DNA of 41,620 bases from Sperchopsis tessellata. Taxonomy: Eukaryota > Arthropoda > Insecta > Coleoptera > Hydrophilidae. The stretch lies in NCBI GenBank assembly GCA_033557685.1, contig JAWQRN010000070.1, positions 1 through 41,620 on the forward strand, given 5' to 3'. Below are positions 30,467 through 41,620 of this stretch, one piece after another (the stretch's first letter is position 1; each line of letters begins with the position of its first letter). The notes under the pieces were generated by a model. It saw nothing but the letters and a program-made list of their open reading frames with translations. It was not told the origin of the DNA and did not search any database. A program made the translations under genes and the position numbers.

Positions 30467-32080
30467 CTTCTAGATTAAATTTTTCAAATATTGTAAACAT
30501 TTTTTAAAACATATTGAAAAGCTTTAAATAGGGAAATTTTATTATTATTATGGTAAGGATTTTTCCAGGTTTTTCTTTATAATTTGTGTAATTTAGGTGT
30601 GATTTTAATAATAATTGTAACAAATATATATATATATATATATATAATATATATAATGTAAATATATATGCAGTGGCGTGTTTGAGAATTTTTATATCTT
30701 CAAGAGGAAAACTTTAAATTTATATTTACTACATTAATATTTACAATGTAGTATATGCTTTGTCTCGTCTATGTGTATATTACATCTATGGAATCATGCC
30801 TCTGTGTATATAACATGGACAATAGTTCTGATACCCAAGTTTCTATATGAGGTTGTCACTATTTAATATATCCTATTATTATTATTTTTAAATTGAACTT
30901 TGTATTCATATTAAATTTAAGCTGTACATGGTGTTCATAAATGCACTATATAGCTGATAACTTCAGGGTTTTTAAAGGTAGAGTTTGTTCAGTGGGTTAC
31001 AATAGAAGCATGTGTTTCATATTTAGTTTAAAAAAAACACCTGTAATGAAATGAGTGGAATTTTATAGTAATTTATGTATAGAATTGTAAAGACATAAAT
31101 TAATTTGGTTTGATATTTATCTTGAACTTCTGATCAGAAGTTCTTTGTGTAAGCGTCAAAAATTATTAACTAATATTACATTGGGCTTGCAAAATCAATA
31201 TCGTAGGGATATCCAGGGAAAAGGTATATAGAAGTATATGCTAACAACTTCTAGAAGAGTAATTTTCTTGTGTTTTAGTAAATATACTTATTAAGCAACA
31301 GGTTCTCCAAGGTTATTTTATCTATAAAAAAACGTTTCCAGGTAGAAACCAATGGTTTGGTTTGTTGGAAAATAATTGTATGACCTGTTTTATGAAAATA
31401 ACCATGGCTGATTACATAATATGACCAAGGCAAGTACAGTATTACTTCAACACCGTTAATCGGTATAAGAGGTTGTCTGATATAAAAAAATGTTCCTTGA
31501 AACAGTGAATGAAATGTCAGCATATTTCCTGTCTAAAATTAATTTGGATAAAAATATCAGCTATTTAGTACTTACATTTATAAACCTTGCATAACAGCAC
31601 ATGGATTGAATTGTGCACAAGAAGAAGTCAAATTTCTACATACTTGCCTTATTTATATAATTTATACATAATATATAGTGTTTTATTACTGTTGAATAAG
31701 TTTAAAATTAATATGGTTACAAGTTTAACGTGATCCAAAATAATCAAAGTGTAATATCAAATTAATTATAGAAAATATCATATTCTATTGTTGCATCAAG
31801 AAAAAAGTACCAGTATTGCAATTGAATGGATTGCATATCACCTATTTATAGACAGTTTTTGCATTGACTATATATAGAAATAAATTTTCATGTTTTTATT
31901 ATCGATTGATACTATAAAAACAATATCTATAGGTATATTTTTAACTATCGTTCTGTCAATTTTTATGTAATCTTAATCAACTTTCAATTCGACCCTTTAG
32001 CTTACCATTGTTTTCATATTTCTTCTAATATTAAGGATATTTTGCTTGAAATTAATAAAACATCTGTGTTTAACTGAATG
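30467..32080 (+). other. Probable 3' UTR of PLC-epsilon
   Basis: AT-rich, no open frame of interest. Contains an (AT)n tract around 30625-30670. Candidate AATAAA signals lie at 31879-31884 and 32054-32059, so the UTR would be about 1.4-1.6 kb. Its true end cannot be read from sequence alone. Confidence 0.5.
32054..32059 (+). promoter_or_regulatory. Candidate polyadenylation signal AATAAA
   Basis: Canonical AATAAA followed 10-20 nt later by a GT-rich stretch (CATCTGTGTTTAACTG). It is the last canonical hexamer before the large inverted repeat. The hexamer at 31879 is an alternative. Confidence 0.4.
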
Positions 32081-32750
32081 GCATTGCTGTTGATGGTACG
32101 GTACCCCTGATACCCATTCTAATATTTATTCTAATAGTTTTATACGTAAATATTAATTACCCTCTTACTACAATTCGAGCTCAATTGCATCTTTATCTTT
32201 TAAAGCTGATTTTATTTTTGTGCTGCAACTTTTAACATCTTAATTTTCATTTCTTTTTATTATGACTTTATATGTCAAAATTGTAATTTATATTGTATTT
32301 TATTTAAATGTTACTTCAATAACACAGTTCAAAGAACACGCTGCTACTTTGTTGTGACATTTTTTGTACAGGGGGATTCTTCACACTTATGCTTTTATTA
32401 TTACAAATTCCATTTTAAATTGATTATAATTTCATATTTTATTTTTAAATCTGCATAGAAACCACAGAAATGACTGAATAGTTATTTTTTTATATATTTT
32501 AAATTTTATCATTCTTTTATAACATGAAGCTAAAGGGTTGATAGTAATTTTTTTATTAATTTTTTATCAATTGTGATTTTAAAATTGTGTACTTATTATT
32601 AACTGATGGCCTGTACCCAACACTAAATATTAGTTAATTTGTTTAATACATATCGTGTAGCATATATTTTAAGTTATGAAGTCATATAAAATAAGTTTGT
32701 TTCCCCAGTTTTTTATAGACGTATTAATCTGATTTTTTTACCTTAATGTA
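32081..32750. other. Spacer between gene end and inverted repeat
   Basis: AT-rich, no coding signal. Confidence 0.4.
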
Positions 32751-34093
32751 GTGTATTGGCGCCAATTGAAAAACCATCTACCCATCTACGAAATGTGTAT
32801 TTAACTTATGGGCGATGAAATGTGAAATCTGGGGGAATTGGTGTTGTTGGGTTGGTGGTAGGCGTGAAATCTGGGGGAATAGTAGTTTGGTAGGTTGGTG
32901 CCAGGTGGGTGTAGTGTGGTACCTGTGGGGGAAGTGTTTCAACTGCTAGGGGGATGGTTGCAAACTGCTAGGCAGAGTTTGGCAACCAAGATTGCAGGTT
33001 GTAAATGCAGTAGTACCAACTAGTTTGCTGAGGATGTGTTAGATGTTATTAGGCAACAAAGATTGCACTATAATCTAGTGATAAACCATAAAGTAACCAG
33101 TAACATACAATAATTTTAAAAAAAAAGACACTATTCAGAGGAGTGAGGTAGGTGGAAAAGTGTAAAGCCGAGGCCAGGTAACTCTTTGATAGCTTTTAAG
33201 CAACAATTTCCTCTCGAAATACACTGTAAACATCTAACTCGTTAAGGGTAACTACCCACTTTGTACGTATGGCCTTACTATTACTCCGAGTTGATGGTTT
33301 CCCACTGTATGGTACTTAATGTGATTTCGGCCAGACAAAGTTAATCACTATTTTTAATTATTTTGAGGTGGAGCCATTGACAATAAACTAATTAATATAT
33401 TAATTAAAACTACGATTCAATGGACAATAACAAAAGGTACTTCTAAACTTTATAAACATATCAATGTGTGCTCACGTCATACAATACAATTATCCATTGG
33501 ATCATAGTTTTAATTAAAATATTAATTAATTTATTGGCAATGACTCCACCTCAGGGTGATTAAAAATGGCGACCAACTTTTTCTAGACGAAATCACGTCA
33601 AGTACCATACAGTGGGGATCCACCAACTCGGGGTAATGGTAAGATCGTACTTACAGTGGGCAGTTACCATTAACGAGTTAGGTGTTTACAGTGCATTTCT
33701 TGAGGAAATTGTTGCTTGAAAGCTATCAAAGAGTTACCTGGCCTCGGCTTTACACTTTTCCTCTTAATAGTGTCTATTTTTTGAAAATGATTGTATGTTA
33801 CTGGTTACTTTATTGTTTATCACTAGATTATAGTGCAATCTTTATTGCCTAACAACATCTAACAAATTCTCGGCAAACCAGTTGGTACTAGCAGTTGGCA
33901 ACCCTCTCCTTAAGTTGGCAACACTCCGCCCATCAACCCTACCCTCATCACCTAGGCAACACACTACACCCACCTGACATCAACTTACCAAACTACTATT
34001 CCCACAGATTTCATGCCTGCCACCAACCCAACAACACCAATTCCCCCACATCTCGTAGGAGGGAAGGTGATTTTTCAATCGGTGTAAATACAC
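32751..34093. repeat. Long inverted repeat (foldback element), 1.34 kb
   Basis: The left arm (32751-33431) and right arm (33486-34093) are reverse complements, roughly 85% identical by eye with one or two longer indels, separated by a loop of about 55 nt. Outer ends GTGTATTGGCGCCAATTG and CAATCGGTGTAAATACAC pair. Inner blocks such as AAGCCGAGGCCAGGTAACTC and CCACTGTATGGTACTT pair almost perfectly. No transposase frame inside and no obvious target duplication. Consistent with a foldback DNA transposon or a pair of non-autonomous elements in inverted tandem. Confidence 0.85.
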
Positions 34094-34599
34094 AGCTTTC
34101 TTAGACTGTGAGGTCTTTATGCAAGGCAACGTTAGAATGTATATGGACCTTATATCTTACTTTTTTAAATTCAGCATAGAAATAAGCAGTTGCTATGGAA
34201 GGTCCCAAAACAGTTTTCTTTGGTTAAAATTTAAAATTAGAATTCAAATGTTAATTGAAATATTTCTTCTTTCCATTTCTTTATTTTTATTTTTGGCTTG
34301 TCTTAATCAATGGGAAAATAATACGCTTTTACTTAAGTTTTCTTTTTCCCCGCAACATCATCTAGTAGTACATAAAAAATAAATATTTTACAAAGTCTTT
34401 ATTTCATCTGTCCATAGGGAGTTGTCCTAGCTCTTACCAAATATCGGGACACCAATCAACAGCTTTCACAAATTAGTGATTGTCACATATTCTTCTAATA
34501 AACCCGTCCACTTTGACTTGCACCGCAGCACCACCTCAATAACTTCAAAATCAGAAAATAGAAAATTCGATGTTTTATGGATAATCATGATTTAGAAAA
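34094..34599. other. Intergenic DNA, nothing recognised
   Basis: The open frame at 34119-34382 is an AT-rich translation without motif. Confidence 0.4.
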
Positions 34600-34785
34600 T
34601 AAAAAAAAATATTGTCGTTCCACAGTTTTATTATATGTATAATATTGCGACCGGTTTCGACCACACTAGGTCATTCTCAAGCTTTTAAGTCAATGAAGGC
34701 AACAATAACAATTGTGGTCGAAACCGGTAACAATATTATATATATATATATATTAAAACTTTGTGGAAAGACAATATTTTTTTTA
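34600..34785. repeat. Penelope-like hairpin, about 66-bp arms
   Basis: 34600-34665 and 34713-34782 are inverted repeats: AAAAATATTGTC, TTCCACA, GTTTTA, ATAATATTG and ACCGGTTTCGACCACA. The minus strand at 34681-34654 reads CTTGAGAATGACC...GGTCGAAAC, the same layout as the other Penelope-type cores in the window. A (TA)n tract has grown in the right arm at 34738-34752. Confidence 0.7.
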
Positions 34786-35340
34786 TTTTCAAAATCAATA
34801 ACATCAACTAACCAAGGCCTTAAGCAATTGTTAGTTTTTGCTCTGTTTTAGTCACAAAGGAAAAACACACAAATTAAATGTTCTGCAATTCATTCAACAG
34901 GCAATTTAAACCTAAAAATCTAGCCCCTTCTTTTGATTTCGTTCATAAATCTCTGTGGATTTAACAGGTAACACTTGAGTTTCTGTGATATAAAAGATTG
35001 CATTGTAACATTTTATTCCATAAGGGATATATCAGAGTACAAATTATTTCTTAACAACAAAGTTTGAGAAAAGATAAAATTTCGAATCCAGGTGAATAAG
35101 AGGATTTTAATAAAACTAATAGGTGATTAATCTAACTGTAATTGATTGATACAATTTGCAAGCTTAATGCTTTTTATAAAATGCTAAGACAATATCAAGT
35201 ACAAACTTTTACATTCTATATTAAGGATGTGAATAATATGTAATTTATATAGTTTCAACAAATAATTTATTGATTTGTCTAGTTTGATCATATACATCTT
35301 TATTAAACCAAAATATTTTGTAACACGTTTTTTTTGGGGG
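34786..35340. other. Intergenic DNA, ends in a T8-G10 run
   Basis: No genes. The homopolymer junction at 35328-35345 is a likely assembly or slippage hotspot. Confidence 0.4.
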
Positions 35341-35400
35341 GGGGGTACAATTTAGTGGGAGACGGGTGTCAGTAGAGAGGATCTATTTAAATCTACTTGA

Positions 35401-35690
35401 TCACTGATGCACTTGTGAATACTGTTCTTGGAATATCTTCTTATTTCTATGGTGGTGATTTAGTGGGTAGCCTGTTTCCAAAAGATAATCTGCAAATTTT
35501 GACTTGGTATGGGATGGGTTATCTAAGCTTCTGTAGTTATTGTATTCACTTACATGTTCATCCATTCTGGTTTCAAAGTTTCTATCAGTTTGACCTGGTA
35601 TATACTGTATAACACTCCCAGCAGGATAATCTACAGAAAACCCAATTTTTATATATCTATTTGGGAGTAAAAGTTCCATTATATGTAGCC
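35401..35690 (-). pseudogene. Penelope-like GIY-YIG endonuclease remnant
   Basis: The minus-strand frame reads SVIQYIPGQTDRNFETRMDEHVSEYNNYR, then TKSKFADYLLETGY. In Penelope-like elements the C-terminal GIY-YIG-type endonuclease reads YIGQTxRxFxxRxxEH followed by SxFAxHLxxxxH, so this is a clear match with small changes. The reverse transcriptase part is not found upstream. Near the hairpin at 34600, though not proven to be one element. Confidence 0.7.
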
Positions 35691-36139
35691 ATTTCTTTTA
35701 TTATGACAATTTGTGTTTGTCCAGAAACTTTAACAACTAAAATCACCTCCTACCTGAACACAAAGAAGTCATAAGAATGCACTGTTTTGATGTTTATCTT
35801 CTCTGATAGAAAGACGCAATATTGAGATGAAGACATATTTTGAGTAAGGGGGGTATTCTTCTTTTTGGGGAACATCTTATTCCAGCAAAAATTTACCGAC
35901 ATACAAGGTATCATTTTTATATGTTGACACTCAAGGTAAATAAACACATGATGGTCAAATATGTCAAAGACCTGGATAAAAAACGGCTAAAGATATTTTG
36001 GAAGGTACTTATGTGACAAGTTGCTAATTTTTTTTAGAAAATAGTACTGATTTAGTCTGTTTAAAACATATTACAACTGAAATTTCAGTAAAATATTAGC
36101 AAATAGTAGTGTCACATGGTTGGAATAAATCTTTATAAC

Positions 36140-36370
36140 CATACCAAATAAGAGCAAAAAAACGAATGCAGTGACTTCAGGCTCATTAGCTTAATAAGCC
36201 ACACACTGAAGATATTACTAAAAATTCTCCTAAATCGCATATACAAACGATGCGAATCTGAGCTGGGAGATGAGCAATTTAGTTTCCGAAGTAGATTAGG
36301 AACACGTTAGGCTCAATTTTGTATACGCTTTCTACTACAGAAAATCTGTCAATATCTGAATTTGAAAACT
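36140..36370 (+). mobile_element. LINE reverse-transcriptase fragment, N-terminal motifs
   Basis: Plus strand reads NECSDFRLISLISHTLKILLKI, LNRIYKRCESELGDEQFSFRS, LGTR, stop, AQFCIRFLLQKI. This is RT motifs 1-2 (ENYRPISLLxxxxKxxExxLxxRL, then QxGFRxGxGTxxA). One in-frame stop and an abrupt end at about 36370. Confidence 0.75.
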
Positions 36371-37600
36371 GTTTAATCTATAAAATAAGTCTATATTCTC
36401 TTAATTGCAACTACTAAAGAAGAAAACTGGACAATTAATCCGATTAAATCTGAGGTACCTATGGTAACTAGCAATTGCGCTCTTGAAATATGATATTCTT
36501 TGAAATGCAGCGTATACATCAACATGTAAATAAAACTTATATATATATATATAAGCGGATTCTATATACAGCCTGTAGCCATCTTCTGCAATTCAAAAGC
36601 CATTGTAGTCGAGTAGAGTGTGCTAACAACATCTTCTCCAAAAGTTCATCTCTGCGGCTCGGATCCTGTTTTCGATGATGGAGTTTACGCACCATACTTC
36701 AACGTGATGCAGCTTTCGACAATGGAAATAAAACTTTGTTAAGATATTTATACCATACCGTTACCAAAATTTTTTCAAATACATTTCCTACGTATGCCTA
36801 TCAAGAAACTGGGCTTAATTCTTGCTGTCAACTTGAAACTAACATTGCTTTATACGTACTTCTCATAAACTTATTTTAAAATGAGGAATAAAAATCAGAA
36901 CTCATAACTTAATTGTAAATACCTTAAAATGACATCAAGGACAAGACCATCAAGGTACAATGTTTATGTTTATTAATATTTGTTTCATGTTTTTTGAATT
37001 ATAATTTTCATATTTTTTAAAATATAAGTTAGTTTCAAGTTTAAACATATGAAATTCTTTTAGTTAGAATATGGTAATACCTTTTTGTTAAAAATTTGCA
37101 AAGAAAATGACAAATTTTAACTACATGTAAAAATCCTTATTGAGAATTTTGTAATTCTTTTAATTTGTTTAATCTAGGGTTTTAAATACTTCATAGTCTA
37201 TTTTGCTACCAATTTTATAAGTTTGACTTCTTTTGTACCTGAGATTTAATAAGTTAATGAACTTAAATTTAATAATTTTGTAATGTTAGAGAATGACTTA
37301 AATTGTATCAAATTGAAAATTTCACTACCAAATTAGTTGCCTCATTTTGTTACTTAATTGTTTTTTTTTTCGTTTGACTGTGATAGAAATCTGTCCGAAA
37401 ATAGATTCTAATTTAAGCCATAATTTTTTTTAAATTAAGTAAAAAAATATTCTCAGTTATTGTAAGAAACACTTTTTGGAAGCTTTTGTGTTGTTCCTTA
37501 ACTTATTCAAAATATTTTGTTCACTGTTTTATAACAAGTTCATGAAAATTTCAATTATCTAAATAAAACTCAAGACAACAAATCTTGTAGTTAGTGAAGA
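36371..37600. other. Intergenic AT-rich DNA, nothing recognised
   Basis: Includes a short TA run at 36540-36552. Confidence 0.4.
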
Positions 37601-37604
37601 TATA

Positions 37605-38512
37605 CAAGGTGGGGCAAAAGTAATGTCATAATGTGAATTGGTTGCCATTTTGTTAGAAATGAAAAAAATTGGGCTCTGTTTTCATGGAAACTTTATTTGA
37701 AGGTATAAAATTGATGACATTAAGTTGAATAAATGATATCAGTCAAATGACCACCTACTGAGTTGATGAACATTTGTGCTCGTTTTATGGCATTTTGAAT
37801 TGTTGCTCGCAAAACATCTGGCTTCAAATTGGTGATATCTTCTTCAATGTTGGCTTTCATGTGGATTCTCCGTGCCCCAGAACCGCAAATTTTGTTTATT
37901 CACATAACCACTTAAGTGGAAATGGGCTTCGTCGCTCTTTATGATTTTGGATATGAAATCATCCTCTTCTTGCACCAGGTTTAACAGAGCATGGGAGTAC
38001 GTTAACCTCACTTGACGGTCAGCAGGCAGGAATTGGTGAATGGTTTGCACTTTGTATGGGAACATCTCAGGTCTTTCACCAAAATTCGACACAACGAACG
38101 TATGCTGGCGCCAAATTGTGTGCATCTTTGTTTCGTCGATGTTTGTGGACTCTCTCGGACGTCCTCGGCCGCAGCAGCGATATTCTCAGTCGAACGAGCA
38201 ATACGGGGCCGGCCACTTCTTGCGACATCTCTAGTGGACCCAGTTTGTACGAGACGCTCAGCCAAACACATGGTGTAGGACGGCGAGGAAAACAACGAGG
38301 AAATTCACACTGCGTTAAAACAACAGACCGGAAATTGGTCAAATAAGCAGTAACAATAATTCCGCAATTTTCAGGTGTGTATCGCTCCATTGCTTGTTGT
38401 CAACTAATTCTCTATCTGTCTACAACATAAATGTCAAAGTACAATGACATCTAACGCCATTTGCAAAAAATAAGGCACATTCACATTATGACATTACTTT
38501 TGCCCCACCTAG
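37605..38512 (-). mobile_element. DUF4817-type Tc1/mariner-superfamily transposon, internally deleted
   Basis: Terminal inverted repeats 37607-37638 and 38479-38510 (AGGTGGGGCAAAAG...ATGTGAAT) are identical over 32 bp, and the next bases give TA on both sides (37603-37604, 38513-38514), the usual target duplication. The minus strand begins MERYTPENCGIIVTAYL, then in a second frame ARSGRPRIARSTENIAAAAEDVRESP (DUF4817 helix-turn-helix), RILVKDLRCSHTKCKPF, and in a third frame SDEAHFHLSGYVNKQNLRFWG, the first-Asp region. It then jumps to a C-terminal piece (LKPDVLRATIQNAIKRAQMF) near 37840-37780. The identical ends suggest recent mobility in trans despite a broken transposase. Confidence 0.85.
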
Positions 38513-38514
38513 TA

Positions 38515-39515
38515 GAATGTATAGTTACGTATTTATTTATCTATTTTAATTAGGTATAGTTTTTATTTATTTTATTGTTACTGTTATTGATTGTAATTAT
38601 AAATTTTTCTTGTATTGTTAGACTTTTAATTAAACAAATCTCAGATACCAAGAGAAGAGCTTTACAAACCCAATATTTTCTAGTCCGATATACTTTTATA
38701 AAAAGTTATTGATATTTTTTTTGTTAAGTTTTAATGTTGTCTCTATTAATAAATATTATAAAGAGTGTATAAATAAAATACTAACATGTAGCAAATCTTT
38801 ATAAAGTTTCAACTGATTATTTATCTATTATTTTTATCCTCGACTAATTTATTATTCAATGCTGCACATACCCATTTAACATTCAGCTTGGTATAATACT
38901 TATTTTAGAACATATGTGTAGAACAAAGAAATATGAAGAAGAAACAGGTAGCTTTATAGATTTTTTTTTTAATTTTTAATTGCCTCGGCACATGCCATTT
39001 AGCCTAAAGCTAATTTTTGTAGTTAGATAAATTGTAGCTTTATACATAGCTACCATTTGTTTAACATATTTTTTACACCACAAGGTATCCTTTAACACAC
39101 ATTTGATAATAATATGAACATTTTTCTCTTATAATTTTCTGCCCAAGCAAACATACTTTATATCATCCAGAATATACCAACCCCTTCGCTGTCCCAGATG
39201 TAACCGATGGTAATTATATGACTTATATATTGTATATTTTACCACCTTCAGTGGAGCTAATGTGGTTATTTTACAATAATAAATATGATCATATCAGACA
39301 CGCTTGTATTGGGGGGACCAGTAATGTCGTTTCTGCGCATGTCAATATTTGTTTATCATTTATCAGCTCATTGTGTACTTCAAAGCTGTGCCAAAAACAT
39401 TTTAAGGTTTAAGTGTTTTTTTTTTACTTGTAAATAATTAAATCTTATTTTTTTTGCAATTTTGGGTGAAATGGCCACAGCCAAATACCAGAAGAGGTAC
39501 ATATATGCTTTTTGA
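38515..39515. other. Intergenic AT-rich DNA, nothing recognised
   Basis: No supported coding signal or repeat. Confidence 0.4.
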
Positions 39516-39524
39516 ATTTCACTA

Positions 39525-40290
39525 GGGTAGTAACGCAACAATTGCTACCAAAAACTTTTGCGATGTTTATCCAAGTGCAATAGACGTTCGTAAATACCAA
39601 AGGTGATTTTCTTTTAGACAATGACGTGTTAAGGCCGAAAGTGAAAGCAAATCCACAATCGAGGAACTGTCAAACACTCTTAACCAACCTTGGTCAACCA
39701 TCCAAGAACATTTGCAGCAGATTGGTAAAGTATACAGAGGAAGTATGAATGTTGTTTCTGGGTGGAAACCGTGTAGAGGCTCTGACAAGTTTCGTCCACT
39801 GTTGCAAGGGACATTTTTAAGGCGAGTGATGTTACTTCAATAAATGAATTCACTGCGAAACACCAGAAACAATATTCATACAGATACTAACCGTGGAAGT
39901 CTATTACATTTAATACAGAGGAAGTGTTTGGGTCCCGCAAAATCTGTCTGAAGAAAACAAACCTAACCGATCCACCACATGCAACTATAGCGATTGTCAA
40001 CAGAAAAGGCGTTATTCTGCAACACGGTAATGAAAGACCGCACTGCGCAAGATGAACCCCGGAAAAAATTAATGAATTGGGGTGGAAGGTACTGCCCCAC
40101 CCACCATACTCGCCCGACATTGCACCATCGGATTTCAATTTATTCCGTTCGCTACAACACTTTCTATTTCTATCCAAAATACCATCTCCAGATATTTTGC
40201 TCAAAAACTAATTGATTTTTATTGATCCGGCATTGAAAATTTGCACACTAGATGGCAAAAGGTTGTTGATATCGAGGTTGATTAAAAATA
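39525..40290 (+). mobile_element. Mariner relic carrying a nested foldback insertion
   Basis: Plus strand, several frames: ATKNFCDVYPSAIDVRKYQRWF, ESESKSTIEELSNTLNQPWS, TIQEHLQQIGKVYRG, [insertion], SVWVPQNLSEENKPNRSTTCN, then a deletion past the first catalytic Asp, VILQHGNERPHCAR, LGWKVLPHPPYSPDIAPSDFNLFRSLQHFL and TRWQKVVDIE. A mariner transposase with an internal deletion and a clean interruption at 39744. Confidence 0.85.
39745..39912. repeat. Foldback repeat inserted in the mariner
   Basis: The flanks are the identical 13-mer ATACAGAGGAAGT (39732-39744 and 39913-39925), and removing 168 bp plus one 13-mer restores a continuous mariner frame (GKVYRGSVWVP). The insert contains GGAAACCGTGTAGAGG, TTTCGTCCACTGTTGCAAG and TTCACTGC, matching the foldback at 7139-7361, with ends TATGAATGTTG / CAATATTCATA inverted. 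Confidence 0.85.
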
Positions 40291-40489
40291 AAATCAAGTT
40301 AAAAATTTATTTGTTTGAATTTAATGTAAAAAAACGACATTGCTTTCCGGTCCCTCTAATATATCAAAAAGTCTATTTTGTGTGAAATACTCTGTAAACT
40401 TTTTGAATGAAATTAAAGGGTAAACTTTGTTAATAACATAGTCAGAGGAAAGCTACTGATTCAAAATTAAATTAAATATCTATTAAGTT

Positions 40490-41604
40490 GGTGCATACGA
40501 AAAATTTGTGCTACTAAAAATTAAACTTACAGAATTCTTAAAAAACAGATTTTTATTTATCATAATAGTCTCCGTTTACATTAATACACCTTTGCCAACG
40601 ATTTACAAGAGCATAAATGCCATTTTTTAAAAAATCTGGTTTATTCGAGTCAGTTTTTGACTACGGTTTTAATTTCTTCTTCGTTTTTAAAAACTTTTCC
40701 CCCTAAAAAGTGATCCAGGTGTTTGAAAAGGTGATAGTCGGTTGAAGATAAGTCTGGTGAATAAGGTGTATGTTGTAGAATTTCATATTTGAGCTCATTA
40801 AGTTTCTGAACAGTTATTTGTGATGTATGAGGTCATGCATTATCAAGTAAGAGAATAGGTCATTATCGATTTATGAGCGCCGGTCGCTGTATTTACAATT
40901 TTTCGTGCATTTTTTCAATATATTGCAAATACTTTTCTGCTGTTATGCTTTCACCGCGAGGTAGGAACGAATAATCAATTACATCATGTATACTCCACCA
41001 AACTGTAAACAGAAACTTCTGTGGATGTAGTGAAGGTTTCTGAGCATGACTTGGGGGTTCATTCTTATCTAGCCATTGAACTTACAATTGTCATACAATA
41101 TCTCTTTTTCGTCGCAAGTCACTATTCTATCCAGAAATGGCCCACGGTTATTTCTCGTCAGATGTGAAGAACATGCATTAAGTCGGTCTAACTTATTTCT
41201 GTCAGATAGCAAATTAGGCACCCATTTATCCATTTTTTTGACTTTATTTATAGCTTGGAAATGTAGTAATATTGTTGTATGATCAACTTGCATTCTGTAT
41301 GCAAGTTCTATAGATATTTGACATGGATCTTCTTCCACCAAGGTCTTCAAAACTTCGTTATCAATTTTGGTTTGAGGCTTTCCATGATGCTCATTTTCGA
41401 GTGATTCATCTCCATTACGAAATTTTTAAACCAACGTTCCACTGTTCGTTCACTTACAGAAGTCTCACCATATACACTCACACACAATATTACGAGTTGC
41501 TTCAACTGCACTGTTTGAACTCATAACGAATTATGATACGTATCTCATTAGTTGAAATTTTGGAATTAAAAATTTTAAATTATTATTAATTGTGACCAAC
41601 ACAT
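40490..41604 (-). mobile_element. Nearly full-length mariner, degenerate
   Basis: The left end starts TTAAGTTGGTGCATACG, the usual mariner terminus; a matching but diverged end (TTATGTGTTGGTCAC, reverse complement) lies at about 41604. On the minus strand: SVRTVAVEATRNIV region, NEVLKTLVEEDPCQISIEL, DRIVTCDEKEILYDN (TCDEKWILYDN, first Asp kept, Trp lost), DNA-PHTSQITVQKLNEL (second Asp), YSPDLSSTDYHLFKHLDHFL, and ALVNRWQRCINVNGDYYD. Stops and frameshifts disable it. The right end lies within 20 bp of the window edge. Confidence 0.85.
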
Positions 41605-41620
41605 AAAACAGACACTGATG

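Noticed and set aside
1..41620. CRISPR arrays, rRNA, endogenous viral genes or bacterial genes
   Set aside because: No regularly spaced repeats, rRNA-like conserved stretches, capsid or envelope-like frames, or ribosome-binding-site-led operons were seen.

Overview
This is an AT-rich animal nuclear window with long introns, GT-AG splicing and many decayed transposons. It looks like an insect, and a beetle with a large genome would fit, but that placement is an inference from element content and not from a species marker. Only one host gene can be supported: the 3' two thirds of a phospholipase C-epsilon (PLCE1-type) gene on the + strand, 13 coding exons from 7860 to the stop at 30464-30466. 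The 13 pieces join in one frame with consistent phases (4539 nt, 1512 residues). They encode, in order, the PH domain, a linker, EF-hands, the catalytic X box, an acidic X-Y linker, the Y box, C2, two Ras-association domains and a basic tail. All catalytic positions known from PLC are present at the expected spacing. The N-terminal CDC25/RasGEF part must lie left of 7860 and is not recognisable in the window.

Layout. 1-7859: no host exon seen; two copies of a MITE (1-625), an internally deleted mariner (about 1885-2540), the tail of a LINE (2590-3015), a Penelope-like repeat (3037-3264), two oppositely oriented hAT (DUF4371/ZMYM1-like) transposase relics (about 3480-4200 minus, 5310-6530 plus) and a foldback repeat (7139-7361). 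8153-18125: one 10-kb intron inside the PH domain, loaded with a Tc1 relic, a THAP-domain exon, a mariner relic carrying a tRNA-like SINE, a Jockey-type LINE tail, an inverted cluster of AATCGATTA-type repeats and a LINE relic. 18126-30466: the remaining exons, with further elements in the larger introns. 30467-32080: probable 3' UTR. 32751-34093: a 1.34-kb inverted repeat with a loop of only about 55 nt, right behind the gene. 34600-41620: Penelope-like hairpin and GIY-YIG endonuclease remnant, a LINE RT fragment, a DUF4817-type Tc1/mariner-superfamily element with 32-bp perfect terminal repeats, a mariner interrupted by a foldback insertion with a 13-bp target duplication, and a nearly full-length mariner at the right edge.

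The single gene acts alone here: a Ras/Rap/Rho-controlled lipase that makes IP3 and diacylglycerol. The most unusual structures are the long inverted repeat beside its 3' end and a set of Penelope-like inverted pairs sharing a hammerhead-like core (CTTGARAATG...GAAAC or CTGAAGA...GAAAC). No CRISPR, rRNA, functional tRNA or bacterial operon is present. All family assignments come from reading motifs by eye; no search was run.
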